Shown one piece after another: positions 17,609 to 27,129 of a stretch of 64,000 bases of DNA. The notes beneath the pieces were generated by a model. That model saw only the letters and a list, made by a program, of their open reading frames with translations, had not been told where the DNA came from and searched no databases. Position numbers and translations under genes: made by a program. Source of the stretch: Paenibacillus sp. An7 (lineage in GTDB: Bacteria > Bacillota > Bacilli > Paenibacillales > Paenibacillaceae); NCBI RefSeq assembly GCF_009870785.1, contig NZ_WTWX01000001.1:124001-188000 (forward strand). Reading direction: 5' to 3'. Every line of letters starts with the position of its first letter. The first letter of the stretch is position 1.

Positions 17609-18469
17609 ATGAACACTACAGTTACGAAAACTACACTCAAAATGAATGGTATGGAGTACCTCTGCCGTACGGCAGGGTTAGAGCAAGACGGTGAACTGGT
17701 CATTTTCCTTCACGGATTTCCGGAAAGTTCGATTATATGGGAAGAAACCATGTCTAAATTGGCCGCACTCGGCTATCGCTGTCTAGCTCCTGATCAAAGA
17801 GGATATTCAGCTGGTGCCCGTCCTGACGGCTATGAAAATTATTCTTTGAAAAAACTTTCTGCTGATGTCATTGGATTTGCAGATGTAATGGGCTGCTCAG
17901 GTAAATTTCACCTGGTTGGACATGATCTGGGGGCAGCCGTTGGTTGGAGCGTTGTCACTTTATATCCTCAGCGGATACAGACGTGGACCGCTATGTCTGT
18001 GCCTCATTGGGATGCTTACAAATGGGCGCTGGAAAATGATCCGGTGCAAAAACAAAAAGGTGCCTATGTAACTAAATTTATGGAGCCGGATGCTCCCGAA
18101 TCCTTAATAGCTGCTAATGATTATGCTGTTTTGCGTCATTTATGGGAAGGCTTCGATCAAGAAACGCTGGAAGACTATATGCGGATTTTCTCACAGCCTG
18201 AGGCTAGAACTGCTGTTATTAATTGGTATCGCGGCATCATGCAGGTTGAAGAACAGATTCCATATGGAGATGTTGAAACTCCGACCGCTTTCATTTGGGG
18301 AAACGAAGATTTGGCTCTTGCGCGTGCAGGAGTAGAGAAAAGTCACACCTATATGAAAGGTTATTATGATTTCCATGAACTGAATGCCGGTCACTGGCTT
18401 ACACAGTTTAATGAACCAGAGGTATCTGAAATTATCATTAAGCACATACAAAAGTTCTCAATAGAATAA
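17609..18469 (+). CDS. Alpha/beta-hydrolase, epoxide hydrolase-like
   Basis: Cytoplasmic alpha/beta-fold hydrolase of the epoxide hydrolase/haloalkane dehalogenase branch. The oxyanion-hole motif HGFPESS, nucleophile elbow VGHDLGAAVGW (nucleophile Asp) and catalytic His in LNAGHWLTQF are all present. The acidic residue is likely in TAFIWGNEDLAL. The cap region carries WEGFDQETLEDYMRIFSQPE. An aspartate at the elbow favours epoxide or halide substrates over ester substrates, but the true substrate is not readable. ATG 17609 behind AAGGAGATTCTT is preferred over the frame opening at 17543. A strong terminator follows, so it is a single-gene unit. Confidence 0.88.
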   Translation: MNTTVTKTTLKMNGMEYLCRTAGLEQDGELVIFLHGFPESSIIWEETMSKLAALGYRCLAPDQRGYSAGARPDGYENYSLKKLSADVIGFADVMGCSGKFHLVGHDLGAAVGWSVVTLYPQRIQTWTAMSVPHWDAYKWALENDPVQKQKGAYVTKFMEPDAPESLIAANDYAVLRHLWEGFDQETLEDYMRIFSQPEARTAVINWYRGIMQVEEQIPYGDVETPTAFIWGNEDLALARAGVEKSHTYMKGYYDFHELNAGHWLTQFNEPEVSEIIIKHIQKFSIE

Positions 18470-18516
18470 TAGAATTATATTTACTAACATCGAAATTTAA
18501 GATTTGCAGAACGAAA

Positions 18517-18559
18517 AACAACCGACTCTAGGAATATCCAACAGACGGTTGTTTTTTTT
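18517..18559 (+). terminator. Intrinsic terminator of the hydrolase gene
   Basis: Stem ACAACCG / CGGTTGT followed by eight T residues, 48 bp after the stop codon. Confidence 0.85.
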
Positions 18560-18718
18560 GTATATGGGTCTTAGTTCGATATTTAACACTGCAGGAAAGC
18601 AAATAGGCTATTGTGATTCTCCCTACCTTGTACTCTTTTTATAATTCGCCATTTCAAAAACAGGAACGGTACCGAGCTGTTTCTTGGACAAACTAACAAA
18701 ACCAAAAAGTAGAATTAA

Positions 18719-19510
18719 TTACACCCACGCTCTCCTATGTTCATGAATGAATCTAATATCACTCTCATAGTGTTCAAGATGCCCTTCATCTATCATTTTT
18801 TGAAATGCGACTTCCCCTTGCTTCGCTCTTCTCGCTATCGTTTTACATAGCCCTTCTAAACGCAGCAATACCATATCCAAAACATTACTTGTTATTTCTG
18901 TGCCGTAAGACTCAAGAAACAAAGCGATCCTTTGTTTTATTCGACCTTCATGCTTCACTGGATCATAAGGAATGGGTTCCCCCGTTTTAGACAGATAGAA
19001 TCTGCTTAAGGGAACGCATGTATACAGAGTGTACGAAATATCCCAAATTCTCGGACCTGGCTCAGCAACATCATAATCTATAATACCTACCGGCATTTCT
19101 TTATCAAAAATAATATTATATATCGCAAAATCATTATGACAGATGACCTCAAGAGGCTCGGGAGTAAGATCAATGGGTTCCCAGCTAGGATCAACCGGAA
19201 AATCTTTAACAGAATCATGGTAAAAACGGAGCATTTTCGCTATTTTAGTTAATGTTTCATTAGACCACATATACTCTCTTACGGGGTAATTACCAGCTTC
19301 CCCCTCGATGAACGATAATATCTCTCTTCCTTTTTCATCGATTCCTAAAAACTTTGGGGCATAATAAAAACCTTTATCCTCTAGATGCTGTAACAGTTTA
19401 TGGATTCTAGGGCTGGCCGAATGAAGTTCTCGCCGTACCGTATCAGCTACTCGGTACACTTTAGAAACATTTCCCCCAGTTAACTCTTCTTCATGCTCTT
19501 GGTTTGTCAA
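18719..19510 (-). CDS. APH-family phosphotransferase
   Basis: Aminoglycoside phosphotransferase/choline-kinase fold protein of 263 aa. The catalytic loop ICHNDFAIYNIIF (catalytic Asp in HND) and the metal-binding segment GIIDYDVAEPGPRIWDISYT are clear; the N-lobe contains LTGGNVSKVYRVADTVRREL. The start is TTG 19510 behind GGGGAGG. Many such small-molecule kinases exist in Bacillales and their substrates are rarely known, so calling it an antibiotic-resistance enzyme would be unsafe. It stands alone; about 200 bp separates it from the nickel transporter genes. Confidence 0.85.
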   Translation of the reverse strand: MTNQEHEEELTGGNVSKVYRVADTVRRELHSASPRIHKLLQHLEDKGFYYAPKFLGIDEKGREILSFIEGEAGNYPVREYMWSNETLTKIAKMLRFYHDSVKDFPVDPSWEPIDLTPEPLEVICHNDFAIYNIIFDKEMPVGIIDYDVAEPGPRIWDISYTLYTCVPLSRFYLSKTGEPIPYDPVKHEGRIKQRIALFLESYGTEITSNVLDMVLLRLEGLCKTIARRAKQGEVAFQKMIDEGHLEHYESDIRFIHEHRRAWV

Positions 19511-19702
19511 ATTTTTATGACCTCCCCAATAGTAATCTGCTTTATTTACTCATTTTCAGCTAACATTGATTTCTCTTAAGTTTAGCATAACATAATCGTC
19601 ATCATACTATGGGGAGAATACGACTATAACTGAATACAACTATTTAATTATATTATAGGGTTAGACGTATAAACCGCGTCGTAGGGCTTTTCAAACACCC
19701 GA

Positions 19703-20458
19703 TTAGACATGAAAAGAAATAACAGAATCCAGCAGTCTTTTTGCATAGTCGTTCTGAACCGCAGAGAGGCTCTTAGTTGCAATCTGCTCTACAATTTGGC
19801 CATTCTCCATAAACAGGACTCGATCACATAAATGGGATACGGCCTGCAGATCATGAGCGATGAAGAGAATGGACATATTATCGTTTTCTTTCAGCCTGTA
19901 CAGCAGTTCCATAATTTGCGATTGTGTTGATACATCAAGTGAACTAATCGCTTCATCCAGCACTAGAAATCTTGGATTTCTACTAATCGCTCTCGCGATG
20001 CACACTCTTTGTAACTCACCGCCGCTTAGTTCATGGGGATACTTATTTGCCACCGATAAAGGGAGTCCGACTTTTTGTAACAAAGATTCCACTTGTTCTT
20101 GAATATCTCCAGTTGTTCCAAAGGCTCGAAGCAGCTCACTAATGACGTCACTCACTTTATAATATGGATTAGCAGACGAGGTATAGTCCTGAAAAACGAC
20201 GCTCATTTGCCCCTTATTTTCTTTGATCCATGTCGTTATCTCTTTGTCTTCCATACGTATGGAGCCAGCGTCGGCTTTTTCAAGACCTAAGATGAGCCTG
20301 CCTAATGTACTTTTTCCACTTCCGCTCTCTCCAACCAAGCCCACACATTCGCCTGCATGTATCTGAAAAGAGACATCCTGTAATACGTTCAGCTTCTCTT
20401 TTCTACGCCCGTTCCCTGATCGTTTATAGTTCTTATACACATTTTTTACTTCAAGCAT
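19703..20458 (-). CDS. nikE: Nickel/peptide-type ABC importer ATPase (NikE-like)
   Basis: Second ATPase of the Opp/Nik-type importer. Walker A GLVGESGSGKSTLGRLILGL, signature LSGGELQRVCIARA, Walker B FLVLDEAISSLD and switch region LFIAHDLQAVSHLC are visible. At 251 aa it lacks the long C-terminal oligopeptide-binding extension and iron-sulfur cysteine cluster of DppF/OppF, which fits NikE-length proteins. Its ATG overlaps the last base of the nikD stop (TAATG), so translation is coupled. It is the last gene of a five-gene operon. The symbol rests on the operon context and the NikA-like binding protein. Confidence 0.85.
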   Translation of the reverse strand: MLEVKNVYKNYKRSGNGRRKEKLNVLQDVSFQIHAGECVGLVGESGSGKSTLGRLILGLEKADAGSIRMEDKEITTWIKENKGQMSVVFQDYTSSANPYYKVSDVISELLRAFGTTGDIQEQVESLLQKVGLPLSVANKYPHELSGGELQRVCIARAISRNPRFLVLDEAISSLDVSTQSQIMELLYRLKENDNMSILFIAHDLQAVSHLCDRVLFMENGQIVEQIATKSLSAVQNDYAKRLLDSVISFHV

Positions 20459-21279
20459 TACACAGAATCATCCTTTCTCATCGCATCTGAAAAGGACTTC
20501 GTTAATTGTTCTCGGGTATGAATTAAAAACTTTGTATACTCCTGCTCTGGGTTTGAGAATACATCTTCTATTTTCCCGTACTCTACTTGTTTTCCTTCTT
20601 TCATGACAAGTACCGTTTGCGCTAGTCTTTGTACAACACCAAGGTCATGGGATATAAAAATCACAGCCGTATCGAGTTCACTTCTTAGTCGCTCAAACTC
20701 TTTTACTACCTCATTTTGCGTGATGGAATCAAGCGCAGTAGTAGGTTCATCCGCAATAATAATATCTGGTTTCACTGCCATCGCAATAGCAATCATACAC
20801 CGCTGCAGCATACCGCCTGATAACTGATGCGGGTATTTCTTCAGCACTTGTTCTGGTTCTTTGATTTGCATCTTTTGAAGCTCTATAATAGAGAGAATTC
20901 TCGCTTCTTTTTTCGATATTTCGAGGTTCTCACACAATGTCTCGATCATTTGACTTCCCATGGTATATAATGGATCAAAGGCAGACATCGCGTCTTGCAA
21001 GATCATGCAGATCTGCTTGCCTCTTATCTTTCTCATCGCTTTCTTATCCAGCTGCAATAGATCATCGCCATCAAAATAAACATGCCCCGTAACCTTCAGT
21101 GAGGGCTGAGTTAGTCCCAGTATAGCCTTTGTGGTAATGGATTTACCGCTTCCGCTTTCACCGACAATACCAAGACAATGATTGCGATCTAACGTGAAAT
21201 TCACATTTTCTACGAGGACTGTCTTTTTCCGTGGATCTGTTATGGATAGGCCCTTTACTTCTAACACACTCAAGTTCAT
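20458..21279 (-). CDS. nikD: Nickel/peptide-type ABC importer ATPase (NikD-like)
   Basis: First ATPase of the importer. Walker A GIVGESGSGKSITTKAILGL, Q-loop MILQDAMSAFDPLYTMG, signature LSGGMLQRCMIAIAMA, Walker B DIIIADEPTTALD and switch His FISHDLGVV are intact. A longer frame begins at 21318, but ATG 21279 lies behind AAGGGGTGAG and starts one base after the nikC stop. ATP hydrolysis by the NikD/NikE pair drives uptake through NikB/NikC. Confidence 0.87.
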   Translation of the reverse strand: MNLSVLEVKGLSITDPRKKTVLVENVNFTLDRNHCLGIVGESGSGKSITTKAILGLTQPSLKVTGHVYFDGDDLLQLDKKAMRKIRGKQICMILQDAMSAFDPLYTMGSQMIETLCENLEISKKEARILSIIELQKMQIKEPEQVLKKYPHQLSGGMLQRCMIAIAMAVKPDIIIADEPTTALDSITQNEVVKEFERLRSELDTAVIFISHDLGVVQRLAQTVLVMKEGKQVEYGKIEDVFSNPEQEYTKFLIHTREQLTKSFSDAMRKDDSV

Positions 21280-21280
21280 C

Positions 21281-22117
21281 TCACCCCTTCTTCGTTCCAC
21301 GCTTCGTATCAAAGGCATCTTGCAGGCTGTCCCCTACGAAATGAAAAGCCGCTACCACTAGCAGAATCGCTATTCCAGGAGCAAGCATTTGATAAGGATG
21401 TACAATCATCACGTTTTTTGCTTCATTGAGCATCATCCCCCACTCAGGTGTTGGAGCTTGTACACCTAATCCTAAGAAAGACAGCGCTGAAATGACAAGG
21501 ATGACAGATCCTGTATCAAGTGTGGCTAACACTGCAATTTCTCCAGCTGCTCCCGGTAAAATATGCGTTTTTACAATATGCCTCGTACTGCAACCTGACA
21601 CTTTAGCAAACCGGATATAATTTTTGTCAGTATATTTTAAAACAATCGTACGGATCATCCGTGTGTACCAAGCCCATTTTGCGATAATACTTGCGAGAAT
21701 CACATTGAATAATCCGGGACCCATCATTCCCACAATCGCCAGAATCATCACTTCACTTGGAAAAGATAAAAATACATCACATATTCTCATAATGAGTTCA
21801 TCTACTTTCCCTCGTGTAATCCCGGCGATCACTCCGAGAATTGTACCTATAATAATCGTTGCTGCCATTGCTAATAAGGAAGTAAATACCGTGGTTCGTA
21901 TCCCATAGAGTAACCTTGACAAAATGCAGCGCCCAAGCTGATCCGTACCTAGCGGATAGCTCATACTTATCCCTGTAAATTTCTCTTTTACGTTGGTTTC
22001 AATCGGATTATGCGGTGCAAGCATTGGTGCAAATATTCCAGCTAAGATGACAACAAATAGAAACCCTATACATATCATCGCTAGTCGATCATTTTTTAAT
22101 CTATTTATTACCCCCAC
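21281..22117 (-). CDS. nikC: Nickel/peptide-type ABC importer permease (NikC-like)
   Basis: Inner-membrane permease of 278 aa with an N-terminal helix (LAMICIGFLFVVILAGIFAP), the family motif YPLGTDQLGRCILSRLLYG and the EAA loop KVSGCSTRHIVKTHILPGAA near the C-terminus. Five to six helices fit the OppC/DppC/NikC family. It starts at GTG 22117 behind AAGAGGC, immediately after the nikB stop. Confidence 0.88.
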   Translation of the reverse strand: MGVINRLKNDRLAMICIGFLFVVILAGIFAPMLAPHNPIETNVKEKFTGISMSYPLGTDQLGRCILSRLLYGIRTTVFTSLLAMAATIIIGTILGVIAGITRGKVDELIMRICDVFLSFPSEVMILAIVGMMGPGLFNVILASIIAKWAWYTRMIRTIVLKYTDKNYIRFAKVSGCSTRHIVKTHILPGAAGEIAVLATLDTGSVILVISALSFLGLGVQAPTPEWGMMLNEAKNVMIVHPYQMLAPGIAILLVVAAFHFVGDSLQDAFDTKRGTKKG

Positions 22118-22119
22118 AG

Positions 22120-23049
22120 TTAAGCCTCTTTTCTAAGTCTTGGATCTAATAACATCGTAATGATATCAACAAGTAAATTACAGCCTACAAATAATACCGC
22201 CATAAGAAGTACGTAAGCTTGAATGACTGGATAATCATGATTGAATATCGCTGTAATACATAATCGCCCTACTCCTGGCCATGCAAAGATATTTTCCACG
22301 ATAACTGTACCTGCAATAAGTTTAGGGATGGACATGCCAAGTGCAGCAATCGAGGATTGCAGAGAGTTTTTAAATATATGTTCAAAAATCTTCTGTTCCT
22401 TTAAGCCGCGAGCTTTTGCATACAGTACATAATTCTCCAGCTTGTTCTTCACCATGTTATTACGCAGCAGTCTGACGTAGGTTGATATATAGGCAAAAGA
22501 AAGCGTAACGGCTGGAAGAATAACGGAGCCTGGTGACTCCATTCCACTTGTAGGCAGTAAATTTAGCTTTACTGCAAATAACCACATGAGGAGTAAACCA
22601 ATCCAGAAGCTTGGGATTGCCTCCGATACAAAAACCAATCCTCTTATAAAACGGTCAATCATCGTACCCTCATAAACGGTACATATGACAGCGGCCACGA
22701 TGCTAACTGTCAAAATAATTGCTAATGACACCATGGCTAGATGCAAAGTCGCAGGAATTGCTCGGCTCATTTCGCTAATGACCGGTTTATTCGTAATATA
22801 ACTGTTACCAAAATCTCCTTGCAGACTGTCTCCTACCCATGCTGCATACCTCTCAATAAAAGACTTGTCGAGGCCAAGTTCTGTGCGCATTTCCGCAACC
22901 GTTGCTTCTGTCGGTGTTATTTCATTCACACGAAGTGCGACTTCAGCAGGGTCACTTGGACTTAAATTAATCAGAATAAAAGACAAAAAGGATATACCTA
23001 ATAAGATGGGTATCATGCTTAGCAATCTTTTGATCATGTAATTTCCCAT
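22120..23049 (-). CDS. nikB: Nickel/peptide-type ABC importer permease (NikB-like)
   Basis: Inner-membrane permease of 309 aa, OppB/DppB/NikB family. It opens with the usual helix (MIPILLGISFLSFILINLSP) and the SDPAEVALR segment, includes GLDKSFIERYAAWVGDSLQG, and carries the EAA loop KARGLKEQKIFEHIFKNSL followed by the last helices. A strong hairpin separates it from the binding-protein gene upstream, which would lower permease expression relative to the binding protein. Confidence 0.88.
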   Translation of the reverse strand: MGNYMIKRLLSMIPILLGISFLSFILINLSPSDPAEVALRVNEITPTEATVAEMRTELGLDKSFIERYAAWVGDSLQGDFGNSYITNKPVISEMSRAIPATLHLAMVSLAIILTVSIVAAVICTVYEGTMIDRFIRGLVFVSEAIPSFWIGLLLMWLFAVKLNLLPTSGMESPGSVILPAVTLSFAYISTYVRLLRNNMVKNKLENYVLYAKARGLKEQKIFEHIFKNSLQSSIAALGMSIPKLIAGTVIVENIFAWPGVGRLCITAIFNHDYPVIQAYVLLMAVLFVGCNLLVDIITMLLDPRLRKEA

Positions 23050-23074
23050 TTTGTGATTCTCCCTAAAATGAATG

Positions 23075-23105
23075 AAAAAGACAGATGCTTGGGATCTGCC
23101 TTTTT
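23075..23105 (-). terminator. Intercistronic hairpin between nikA and nikB
   Basis: Minus-strand stem AAAAAGGCAGAT / ATCTGTCTTTTT with a 7-nt loop and a T-tract inside the operon. Such partial terminators or 3'-end stabilisers commonly keep the binding protein more abundant than its membrane partners. Confidence 0.8.
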
Positions 23106-23114
23106 CACCTTAAA

Positions 23115-24713
23115 TTATGATTGTTCGAAATACATCTTTTCAAATGGTATCTCGTATTGGGAAACATTAAATGTTACACCTTTTAACTCCGGAACATAAA
23201 CTGCTTTTGTGCGCGAATACGTAAGAGGAATATATACTCCCTCATCATGAATATAAGAGAGAATATCTTTATACATCTCCTGACGCTTCTCTTCACTTGC
23301 CTCAATCATCACGGCTGTAATGGTGTCATCTAGCCATTCTTTTTGTTCCAGTCCAATCTGTGCTTGATAATCACCATGTGCCGGAATTCTCCATGAGGAT
23401 AGATAAGATTGAGGGTCATAGGGAGTACCCCATGATAAGGAGTACATGAGATCAAACTCACCTGATTTTTGTCGATCTAAAAAGGCTTGTTTCTCTTCAC
23501 CAATGATTTTCAATTCAGCTCCAACGTTTTTAAAATCGCTTTGGATGAATTCACTGATTGTTTTTTCTTGCGCATTGTTAGAGTTGTAGTAAATAGAAAG
23601 CTCTAACTTTTTCCCATCCTTATATCGATAGCCGTCATTTCCAAGTGCCCAGCCTGCTTCATCTAAAAGTTTGTTTGCCTTATCGGGGTCAAACGTTCTT
23701 ACCTCTAAATCCAGATCACTATAAGGCACCGTTGACGAGAGTAACGTATCTGCCACAGATTCCGAACCATTCAGAATCTCATCAGCGATGGACTTTTTAT
23801 CAATTGCATATTGAAAAGCTTCACGGACTTTAACATCACCTGTAATCGGCTTGTTGGAGTTTAACAAAATAGCTCTAGAAGCAACCGGTTTACTTATATC
23901 CGTTGTATATTGACCTTGTTCTTCTAATGCTTTGAACGAGTCAATATCTATCATATCGCCGTCAGCACCAAAGATGAGATCCACTTCCCCTTTTTGAAGA
24001 GCAAGCAAGATCGTTTGCGGATCCGGCATTACCTTCCACTTCACCGTAGAGACTTTTGGTTTTTCACCCCAGTAATTTTCATTCGCGGTAAATACGGCAT
24101 ATTGCCCCTCTTTGTGTTCCGTTAACACCCAAGGACCTGTCCCTGCATAACTGCTAACTCCATCTTTTGTCTGCCCATCAATAAAAGATTTAGGCGAGAT
24201 AAATCGGAATGGACGAGTAAGACCGAGTTCAGTTAAAGTTGGATAGTAGGGATGCTTTAATACAAGTTTATATGTATATTCATCGACTACCACGTTTTCT
24301 TTAATCTCATTGACCATATCAAGCCAAGCATGGCGTTCACTATTTTTTAATATTGCATCCATATTTAACTTTACAGCTTCGCTATTAAAAGGCTCTCCAT
24401 CGGTAAAAGTAACATCTTGTCTCAAATGAAAGGTATACTCTAACCCGTCTTCTGAAATGTCCCAACTCTCAGCTAGAGCAGGTTTTACACCTTCGTCTGT
24501 ATTAATGACAAGTGATTCAAACACCATATTTTGGGCTGACATTTCCCCGCTATATAAATGAGGGTTGATATCTCTTATATCTTTTGTGCTGGCATAGACG
24601 ATTTCATTGCGTGAACGATCTTCCGTACCCGCCGCATTTCCCCCTTGACATCCTGTAACGAATACCATGAGTAAACCGAGTAATAAAGTCATACTGATCT
24701 GTAATTTCTTCAC
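23115..24713 (-). CDS. nikA: Nickel-chelate-binding lipoprotein (NikA-like)
   Basis: Cluster C solute-binding lipoprotein, 532 aa, lipobox VTGC (Cys22). The sequence follows E. coli NikA closely. ERHAW (Arg127, Trp130), RPFRF (Arg167) and WGTPYDP...PAH (Trp, Tyr and His at the same spacing as NikA Trp398, Tyr402, His416) reproduce the residues that hold the nickel or iron chelate. Other matches are INPHLYSGEMSAQNMVFESL, GTGPW and NENYWGEKP. It therefore probably binds Ni-(histidine)2-type chelates rather than peptides. The staphylopine-binding CntA is the main alternative, but no staphylopine synthesis genes lie nearby. The nickel user (urease or hydrogenase) is outside the window. Confidence 0.88.
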   Translation of the reverse strand: MKKLQISMTLLLGLLMVFVTGCQGGNAAGTEDRSRNEIVYASTKDIRDINPHLYSGEMSAQNMVFESLVINTDEGVKPALAESWDISEDGLEYTFHLRQDVTFTDGEPFNSEAVKLNMDAILKNSERHAWLDMVNEIKENVVVDEYTYKLVLKHPYYPTLTELGLTRPFRFISPKSFIDGQTKDGVSSYAGTGPWVLTEHKEGQYAVFTANENYWGEKPKVSTVKWKVMPDPQTILLALQKGEVDLIFGADGDMIDIDSFKALEEQGQYTTDISKPVASRAILLNSNKPITGDVKVREAFQYAIDKKSIADEILNGSESVADTLLSSTVPYSDLDLEVRTFDPDKANKLLDEAGWALGNDGYRYKDGKKLELSIYYNSNNAQEKTISEFIQSDFKNVGAELKIIGEEKQAFLDRQKSGEFDLMYSLSWGTPYDPQSYLSSWRIPAHGDYQAQIGLEQKEWLDDTITAVMIEASEEKRQEMYKDILSYIHDEGVYIPLTYSRTKAVYVPELKGVTFNVSQYEIPFEKMYFEQS

Positions 24714-24748
24714 TTCGTGTGCTCCCTTTTTGTTATAAAAGTATGGTC

Positions 24749-25279
24749 CTATCCTTGGTGCTGTTCTACTTGTACATCCATATGAAGTGTATTCCAGATT
24801 GGATCATCTTCAGCAAGTCTTTCTTCAAAACCTTTTGACTTCCAAAAGGGGATCGCACCCGGTAGAAACGGATGGGTATGCAAATATAGCGTTTCATAGC
24901 CAGCCTGCTTACAAAATTGCAAGGCTTCATTGTATAAAATCGACCCCAAACCAAATCTTCGATAGTTCCGATCAACATAGCATTTCACAATTTCTGCCGT
25001 TTTACTATGATGATAGAATCGATCCAGTTGAACAAATCTCCCATCATATGGAGTAATCGCGATGGTTCCAATTACCGTTCCGTCCTCAAAAAAAGCAGCA
25101 AAAATCGCTGCATCATCCTGCTTCATATAATATTCATTAAAATGAAGCAAGTCTTGCGGAAGCTCATCCTGAGCTAACATCGGGAAGATTTCTTTGCGTA
25201 CCCTCATCATAAACTCTACGATTTGGTCACGTTCGCAAGCTTGCACTTTTCTAATACTATACGGCTGCTGTATTTTCAT
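24749..25279 (-). CDS. GNAT-family N-acetyltransferase
   Basis: 176-residue acetyltransferase fold protein. The acetyl-CoA-binding motif A appears as CYVDRNYRRFGLGSILYNEA, preceded by beta-strands GTIAITPYDGRFVQLDRFY and followed by YETLYLHTHPFLPGAIPFWK. The substrate is unknown. It is 35 bp upstream of nikA on the same strand with no terminator between, so it may be the first gene of the nickel-import transcript; whether it modifies a metal chelator is pure speculation. Confidence 0.85.
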   Translation of the reverse strand: MKIQQPYSIRKVQACERDQIVEFMMRVRKEIFPMLAQDELPQDLLHFNEYYMKQDDAAIFAAFFEDGTVIGTIAITPYDGRFVQLDRFYHHSKTAEIVKCYVDRNYRRFGLGSILYNEALQFCKQAGYETLYLHTHPFLPGAIPFWKSKGFEERLAEDDPIWNTLHMDVQVEQHQG

Positions 25280-25425
25280 TTTCTCTCAAACTTCCCCTTA
25301 TCCTAAACATTTCTATGGATTAATATTATTAGTCACAAAGCGAAAATTCAAGTTTTATGAGCGGTTTCTACAGCACACGCACAAGAAAAGAACAAACCTT
25401 ACAATATATGGTTTACTCACGGTGT

Positions 25426-26088
25426 TTACAATGACATATCTTGCCCATATCTCGCAAGGTAGGCCTCTTTTTCTTTGTAATCCTTCATTACACTTCCGAC
25501 TCGTCTCCAAAAAGAGCGATCATGATTCATATGCAGCAGATGGCAGAGTTCATGAATCACGACATAATCGATCACCTCGATCGGCGCCATCGCAAGACGG
25601 TAATTAAAAGTAAGTTGTTTCGCTGAGTTGCAGCTCCCCCACTTCGTCCTAGATTCCTCAATAACGAACGATTTGGGCGTAACTTTGAGCTGCTTTTGAT
25701 AGATTTTAATACGTTCGTTAATCACTTTCTTACAGCTTGTAAAGTAAAATTCCTTTAAATCAGCTCTTAACTCTTCTTCTGTTCTACCTTTCGTCTCAAT
25801 GAGTTCGTGCAAGAAATAATACTTTCCCAGATGAAGGAATTTCCCTTCTTCTTCGTACTCTCTTATCTTTGACGGTGTACGAGCAGCTTCAATCGCGCGG
25901 AGTTGTTTTACAATCTTATCTCCTTGCTGACGTACAGCGTTCATGATTACCTCATCTTCTGTATGCTTTGGCGCTTTCACAATGATCAGGCCCGAAGGAT
26001 AGATCTGAATGGAGAGTTTTTTACGTGGACCATATTCCACATGAAAATCAATTTGTTGGTTGTCTAGTTCAATTTTCATCATCAACAT
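25426..26088 (-). CDS. YgjP/WLM-type zinc metallopeptidase-like protein (DUF45)
   Basis: Putative zinc-dependent peptidase of the UTP-pyrophosphatase-associated YgjP/DUF45 family. The active site VVIHELCHLLHMNH gives HExxH with a downstream HDRSFW; ESRTKWGSCNSAKQLTFNYR is the family signature. The open frame extends to 26232, but that part overlaps the AraC gene in another frame, so the real start is among the ATGs at 26088, 26082 or 26079; none has a strong ribosome-binding site. Its cellular role is not established in this family. Confidence 0.82.
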   Translation of the reverse strand: MLMMKIELDNQQIDFHVEYGPRKKLSIQIYPSGLIIVKAPKHTEDEVIMNAVRQQGDKIVKQLRAIEAARTPSKIREYEEEGKFLHLGKYYFLHELIETKGRTEEELRADLKEFYFTSCKKVINERIKIYQKQLKVTPKSFVIEESRTKWGSCNSAKQLTFNYRLAMAPIEVIDYVVIHELCHLLHMNHDRSFWRRVGSVMKDYKEKEAYLARYGQDMSL

Positions 26089-26116
26089 CGTTTCTATATA
26101 TTTTTTCTCTATATTA

Positions 26117-26908
26117 CTATAAACGCATGGCTTCCGAAATATTTCTTCGAAATTCATTAGGCGTAGTGGCATATTCTTTTTTAAAAGCACGATAGAAAGA
26201 TCGCAAACTATTAAATCCAGAATCAAATGCAATAGCAGTGACTGGTTTCGTAGTGGACGTCAGCAGCATGTAAGCATAAGCGGCCCGCTGGGCGTTAATG
26301 TAATCTCGAAAAGAGATTTGGAACTGTTCGGAGAATGTGCGGGAAGCATGAAATTTACTGATTCCGAGCTCTTTTGAAAGGGTATCAAGCGTGATCGGCT
26401 CTAAGTAATGGAGGTCTATATAGGTAAGTATTTTTTGAATGATATTCATATCTTTCTTATAATCTGCTTTTTGCAGAGACAATAGCGGCATCGCATGTCC
26501 TAGAATCACGGATAGGTATGCCTTAATCAAGCGTCTGTCTACTTGTTCATCATATAATTTGCACAGCATAGTGAGGGCGTTCGTCATGACCTCGTTTTTT
26601 GAGAGGATCGGACTGTCTGGTATATAGTTAAGTAAATCTCCTGTAAAGTCCCCTGGAAAGGCCGCATCGAAAAAAATCAGCAAAATCTGATTGTTTTTCA
26701 GCGTTTTATAGCTATGTGGCTGGTTAGGAAAAACGATCGCGATCTCTCCTTCAGACAAGATATAATCTTGCTGATTAATAGTTATATTAATTTCCCCTGA
26801 TAACACCAAGGTGATTTCGACATTCTTATGCAAATGAAGAGGATACGTATTATTCGTAGAAATAAATAGATGAAAATCGTGATCGCGATGCTGGTATTTG
26901 ATTTTCAC
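26117..26908 (-). CDS. AraC-family regulator with N-terminal cupin sensor
   Basis: 263-residue regulator. The N-terminal cupin-like barrel (YPLHLHKNVEITLVLSGEIN, EGEIAIVFPNQPHSYKTL) is followed by two helix-turn-helix units (ITLDTLSKELGISKFHASRT and VTAIAFDSGFNSLRSFYRAF) ending TTPNEFRRN. It is divergent from the large PL1 pectate lyase with about 220 bp between, so it is a natural candidate regulator of that gene and of itself. The cupin probably binds a sugar or uronate; ligand unknown. Confidence 0.9.
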   Translation of the reverse strand: MKIKYQHRDHDFHLFISTNNTYPLHLHKNVEITLVLSGEINITINQQDYILSEGEIAIVFPNQPHSYKTLKNNQILLIFFDAAFPGDFTGDLLNYIPDSPILSKNEVMTNALTMLCKLYDEQVDRRLIKAYLSVILGHAMPLLSLQKADYKKDMNIIQKILTYIDLHYLEPITLDTLSKELGISKFHASRTFSEQFQISFRDYINAQRAAYAYMLLTSTTKPVTAIAFDSGFNSLRSFYRAFKKEYATTPNEFRRNISEAMRL

Positions 26909-27129
26909 ACCTTACTCCTCCCCTATTCACGTTGGAATTTCCTAACGAACTCTACATCACTACTAAGAAGATAATATAGATATCCTCATGAGTACAAGAA
27001 CAAACTACAATATTTGGCACAAAATAATAAACTTATGGCATGTAAATACAAAGAAGAAGATTTAAAGTAATAACGTAAGCAACCTATTAATGAAGGGAGG
27101 GAGTATAACAGGATTGCAGATCGTCCTAA

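Noticed and set aside
18719..19510. Aminoglycoside-resistance kinase
   Set aside because: Only general APH-fold motifs are visible; such genes are common housekeeping paralogues in Bacillales and no resistance context exists.
19703..24713. Staphylopine/pseudopaline (cnt) importer instead of nik
   Set aside because: The binding protein follows NikA at the chelate-contact residues and no cntK/L/M-like synthesis genes are in the window; cannot be fully excluded.
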